A stretch of 13,987 nt of DNA from Candidatus Intestinimonas stercorigallinarum (GTDB lineage Bacteria > Bacillota > Clostridia > Oscillospirales > Oscillospiraceae): contig DXDV01000242.1 of the NCBI GenBank assembly GCA_019115345.1, positions 1 through 13,987 on the forward strand, in the 5' to 3' direction. Of this stretch, positions 12,206 to 13,987 are shown piece by piece; the first letter of the stretch is position 1, and each line of letters begins with the position of its first letter. The translations under genes were made by a program, and so were the position numbers. Under the pieces are notes generated by a model that saw only the letters and a program-made list of their open reading frames with translations, was not told where the DNA came from and did not search any database.

Positions 12206-13339
12206 TTATACTCTCCGCTCCAGCCGCTCACTGTACTCCGCCCGGAAGGCGGCAAAGCCGCCCTGGTCCAGGGCCTCCCGGATGCGGCGGGTGAGCTCAT
12301 TGTAGAACCAGAGGTTGTGGAGCACCGCCAGGCGCATGCCCAGCATCTCCCCCGCCACGAAGAGGTGGCGCAGGTAGGCCCGGGAGAAGGAGCGGCAGGT
12401 GGGACAGCCGCAGTTGGGGTCGATGGGCCGGTCGTCCAGCTTGTACTTCTCATTTTTGATGTTGAGGGCGCCGTCCCAGGTAAAGAGCTTGGCGTGGCGG
12501 GCGTTCCGGGCGGGCATGACGCAGTCGAAGAAATCCACGCCCCGGGCCACCGCCTCGATGATGTTGGAGGGTGTCCCCACTCCCATGAGGTACCGGGGCT
12601 TGTCCGCCGGCATGTAGGGCTCCACCGCGTCGATGATGTCGTACATGGTCTGGGTGGGCTCCCCCACCGCCAGGCCGCCGATGGCATAGCCGTCGCAGTC
12701 CAGCTTGGCGATCTCCTTCATGTGCCACACCCGCAGATCGGGGTAGGTGCCCCCCTGGTTGATGCCGAAGAGCATCTGATGGGGGTTGACGGTGCCGGGC
12801 AGGGCGTTGAGCCGGTCGTGCTCGGCCTTACAGCGCTCCAGCCAGCGGAGGGTCCGCTCACAAGAGGGCTTCACATACTCATAGGTGGCCGGGTTCTCCA
12901 CGCACTCGTCGAAGGCCATGGCGATGTCGGAGCCCAGGTTAGACTGGATGCGCATGGACTCCTCCGGCCCCATGAAAATCCGCCGTCCGTCGATGTGAGA
13001 GGCGAAGGTGACGCCCTCCTCGGTGATCTTCCGCAGGCCGGACAGGGAAAAGACCTGGAAGCCGCCGGAGTCTGTGAGGATGGGACCGTCCCAGTCCATG
13101 AACTTGTGGAGGCCGCCCAGCTGCCGCACCACGTCGTCGCCGGGGCGCAGGTGGAGGTGGTAGGTGTTGGACAGCTCGATCTGGCAGCCCACCTCCTTGA
13201 GGTCATGGGCGGAGACCGCTCCCTTGATGGCCCCCTGGGTGCCCACGTTCATAAAGACCGGGGTCTGGACCACGCCGCCGTGGGCGCAGGAAAACTGGCC
13301 GCGCCGGGCACGGCCTTCCGTTTTGATGACTTGGAACAC
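12206..13339 (-). CDS. tgt: tRNA-guanine transglycosylase (queuine/preQ1 tRNA-ribosyltransferase)
   Basis: A 377-residue TIM-barrel enzyme that exchanges G34 of certain tRNAs for preQ1 in queuosine synthesis. Catalytic Asp90 lies in LTDSGGFQVFSL and the nucleophile Asp272 in GVDFFDCVMPARNARH. Substrate-pocket segments FDECVENP and GGLAVGE are present. The zinc site is Cys310, Cys312, Cys315 and His341 (CGCPTC and VLHNLWFYNE). The length is typical of bacterial Tgt. The start is GTG at 13339 with GGAG seven bases upstream. The queA gene, often adjacent, is not in the window. It has its own promoter just after the arginase remnant. Confidence 0.98.
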   Translation of the reverse strand: MFQVIKTEGRARRGQFSCAHGGVVQTPVFMNVGTQGAIKGAVSAHDLKEVGCQIELSNTYHLHLRPGDDVVRQLGGLHKFMDWDGPILTDSGGFQVFSLSGLRKITEEGVTFASHIDGRRIFMGPEESMRIQSNLGSDIAMAFDECVENPATYEYVKPSCERTLRWLERCKAEHDRLNALPGTVNPHQMLFGINQGGTYPDLRVWHMKEIAKLDCDGYAIGGLAVGEPTQTMYDIIDAVEPYMPADKPRYLMGVGTPSNIIEAVARGVDFFDCVMPARNARHAKLFTWDGALNIKNEKYKLDDRPIDPNCGCPTCRSFSRAYLRHLFVAGEMLGMRLAVLHNLWFYNELTRRIREALDQGGFAAFRAEYSERLERRV

Positions 13340-13359
13340 GCAAAAACTCCTATCTGTCC

Positions 13360-13375
13360 GGCCGGAGGTCCGGCC
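13360..13375. other. Small GC hairpin in the tgt leader
   Basis: GGCCGG (13360-13365) and CCGGCC (13370-13375) with a 4-nt loop, between the tgt promoter and its ribosome site. No preQ1 riboswitch features accompany it. It may only shape the leader. Confidence 0.4.
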
Positions 13376-13398
13376 CTGTATCTGTGAGAACGACTGCC

Positions 13399-13427
13399 AT
13401 TATACCAGAGCTCTGCCGGTTTTACAA
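13399..13427 (-). promoter_or_regulatory. Sigma-A promoter of tgt
   Basis: On the minus strand, TTGTAA (13422-13427), 17 nt, then a perfect TATAAT (13399-13404) preceded by TGG (extended -10). The leader is about 55 nt. It starts just after the stop of the arginase-family remnant. Confidence 0.75.
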
Positions 13428-13432
13428 CACGT

Positions 13433-13713
13433 TCATCTCTTCGGGATGACAAGGTCCACGATCGTGCCGATGAACTCGCTTCGATTTCCACACGGCACAT
13501 ACTCGTACACCCCCAGGCCCACGAAGGCCGGGGAGCCCGCCAACGCCTCCAGCAGCGTCAAGACAGCGCGTGTTGACAGGCCTCCCTCCACCGGCAGGGG
13601 CGTATTGGGAAACGCATCGGGGCTCAATGCGTCCAGGTCCAGGTGAACATATAGGTACCGGGTCTCCCCCGCCAGGATCTCCCTGACCTTCTCCGCCGTG
13701 ATGTCGGGGTACC
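13433..13713 (-). pseudogene. C-terminal remnant of an arginase/agmatinase-family (ureohydrolase) protein
   Basis: Reading upstream from TGA at 13433, the frame gives PDITAEKVREILAGETRYL, then YVHLDLDALSPDAF, PLPVEGGLSTRAVLTLLEAL and VGLGVYEYVP, ending in DLVIPKR. HLDLD followed by SP and GGLS is the metal-binding Asp-x-Asp and following loop of the ureohydrolase fold, at the expected distance from the C-terminus. Only about the last 90 residues remain. Sequence upstream of about 13708-13717 is still open but no longer resembles an arginase; it is the reverse of a phage gene. The N-terminal two-thirds with the other metal ligands is missing, so the product should be inactive. The higher-coordinate limit is approximate. 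Arginase, agmatinase and formimidoylglutamase cannot be separated from this fragment. Confidence 0.75.
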
Positions 13714-13836
13714 TACGCAGGCAAGAGCCTCGGCGAGAAATTGAGCCGGAACAAGCACCGGCTCGACGCCGACGGGAACCCGCTGCCGGAGGACACGACC
13801 ACCAGCAGCGACAGCACCAACATCGGAAAAGGATAA
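13702..13836 (+). pseudogene. 3' end of a phage gene, truncated at the junction
   Basis: A plus-strand frame without a start codon, bounded by a TGA at 13699-13701 and ending in TAA 13834-13836. It encodes GTYAGKSLGEKLSRNKHRLD, then DADGNPLPED and a Thr/Ser-rich tail. The family is not recognised. Its place just before a holin suggests the end of a tail or host-contact gene. The missing 5' part coincides with the point where the opposing arginase gene is cut. Confidence 0.5.
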
Positions 13837-13857
13837 GACCAAAAGGAGGACATCACC

Positions 13858-13987
13858 ATGTACGACATCACGCCCATCATCGAAGCCGTTGCCGCCCTTA
13901 TCGCGGCCCTCATCACCGCCTTCCTCGTGCCCTACATCAAGAGCAAGACCACCGCAGAGCAGCAGAAGGAAATCAATGCGTGGGTGA
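13858..13987 (+). CDS. Phage holin, LLH family (partial at window edge)
   Basis: The first 43 codons of a small phage protein: MYDITPIIEAVAALIAALIT, continuing AFLVPYIKSKTTAEQQKEIN. One N-terminal membrane helix (about 6-26) followed by a charged helix with the YIKSKTTAEQQ motif fits the LLH-type holin family (phage_holin_6_1). Holins form the membrane lesion that lets endolysin reach the wall at the end of the lytic cycle. The start ATG has AGGAGG eight bases upstream, in an otherwise phage-like arrangement. An endolysin would be expected just beyond the window. Confidence 0.8.
   Translation, partial: MYDITPIIEAVAALIAALITAFLVPYIKSKTTAEQQKEINAWV

Noticed and set aside
12317..13387. A 356-codon plus-strand open frame opposite tgt
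   Set aside because: Antisense to Tgt, whose catalytic and zinc residues are all present; the composition is typical of a shadow frame.
13340..13395. A preQ1 riboswitch in the tgt leader
   Set aside because: The leader has only a small GC hairpin; the A-rich tail and pseudoknot-type sequence of known preQ1 classes are not seen.
1..13987. CRISPR array, tRNA or rRNA genes, insertion sequences
   Set aside because: No regularly spaced repeats, no cloverleaf or rRNA-like stretches and no transposase were seen. The only tyrosine recombinase has the housekeeping Xer length and context.

Overview
The window is GC-rich chromosomal DNA from a spore-forming Clostridia-type Firmicute. The best guess is an Oscillospiraceae/Flavonifractor-like gut anaerobe. 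This rests on a sigma-H-type sporulation sigma factor, SpoIIM, the DUF6054 and TIGR04086 families, strong AAGGAGG-like ribosome sites and the GC-rich coding. The lineage is inferred from protein style only. Almost every gene lies on the minus strand, so transcription runs from high to low coordinates. The exceptions are a gene tail at the left edge and phage genes at the right edge.

Layout in transcriptional order (right to left). The right edge (about 13.43-13.99 kb) is a breakpoint: a 5'-truncated arginase-family gene meets a truncated phage gene followed by an LLH-type phage holin. Next come tgt (queuosine tRNA modification), yajC (Sec accessory) and a four-helix TIGR04086 membrane protein. 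A 12-bp hairpin that contains the ribosome site of the TIGR04086 gene separates it from yajC. An AT-rich island of about 200 bp follows. Then comes an apparent operon proC-spoIIM-xerD (proline synthesis, engulfment, chromosome-dimer recombination), which ends in a clear terminator.

The next operon is ruvC-ruvA-(DUF6054/CPCC protein)-ruvB-glmM: Holliday-junction processing with an uncharacterised two-domain protein inserted between ruvA and ruvB, followed by the cell-wall precursor enzyme GlmM. A near-consensus promoter drives the sigma-H-like gene. Two small cysteine-rich proteins follow, a zinc-ribbon protein and a DUF1858 redox-disulfide protein, each closed by a clean terminator. The left part holds trmK-nif3 (overlapping genes), yebC and a convergent membrane-protein tail.

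Most content is housekeeping, and no CRISPR array, rRNA, tRNA or intact mobile element was seen. The less ordinary points are the yajC/TIGR04086 hairpin, the DUF6054-CPCC fusion inside the ruv operon, the almost leaderless sigma-factor transcript, the arginase/phage junction, and an AT-rich island carrying dif-like half-sites near xerD.
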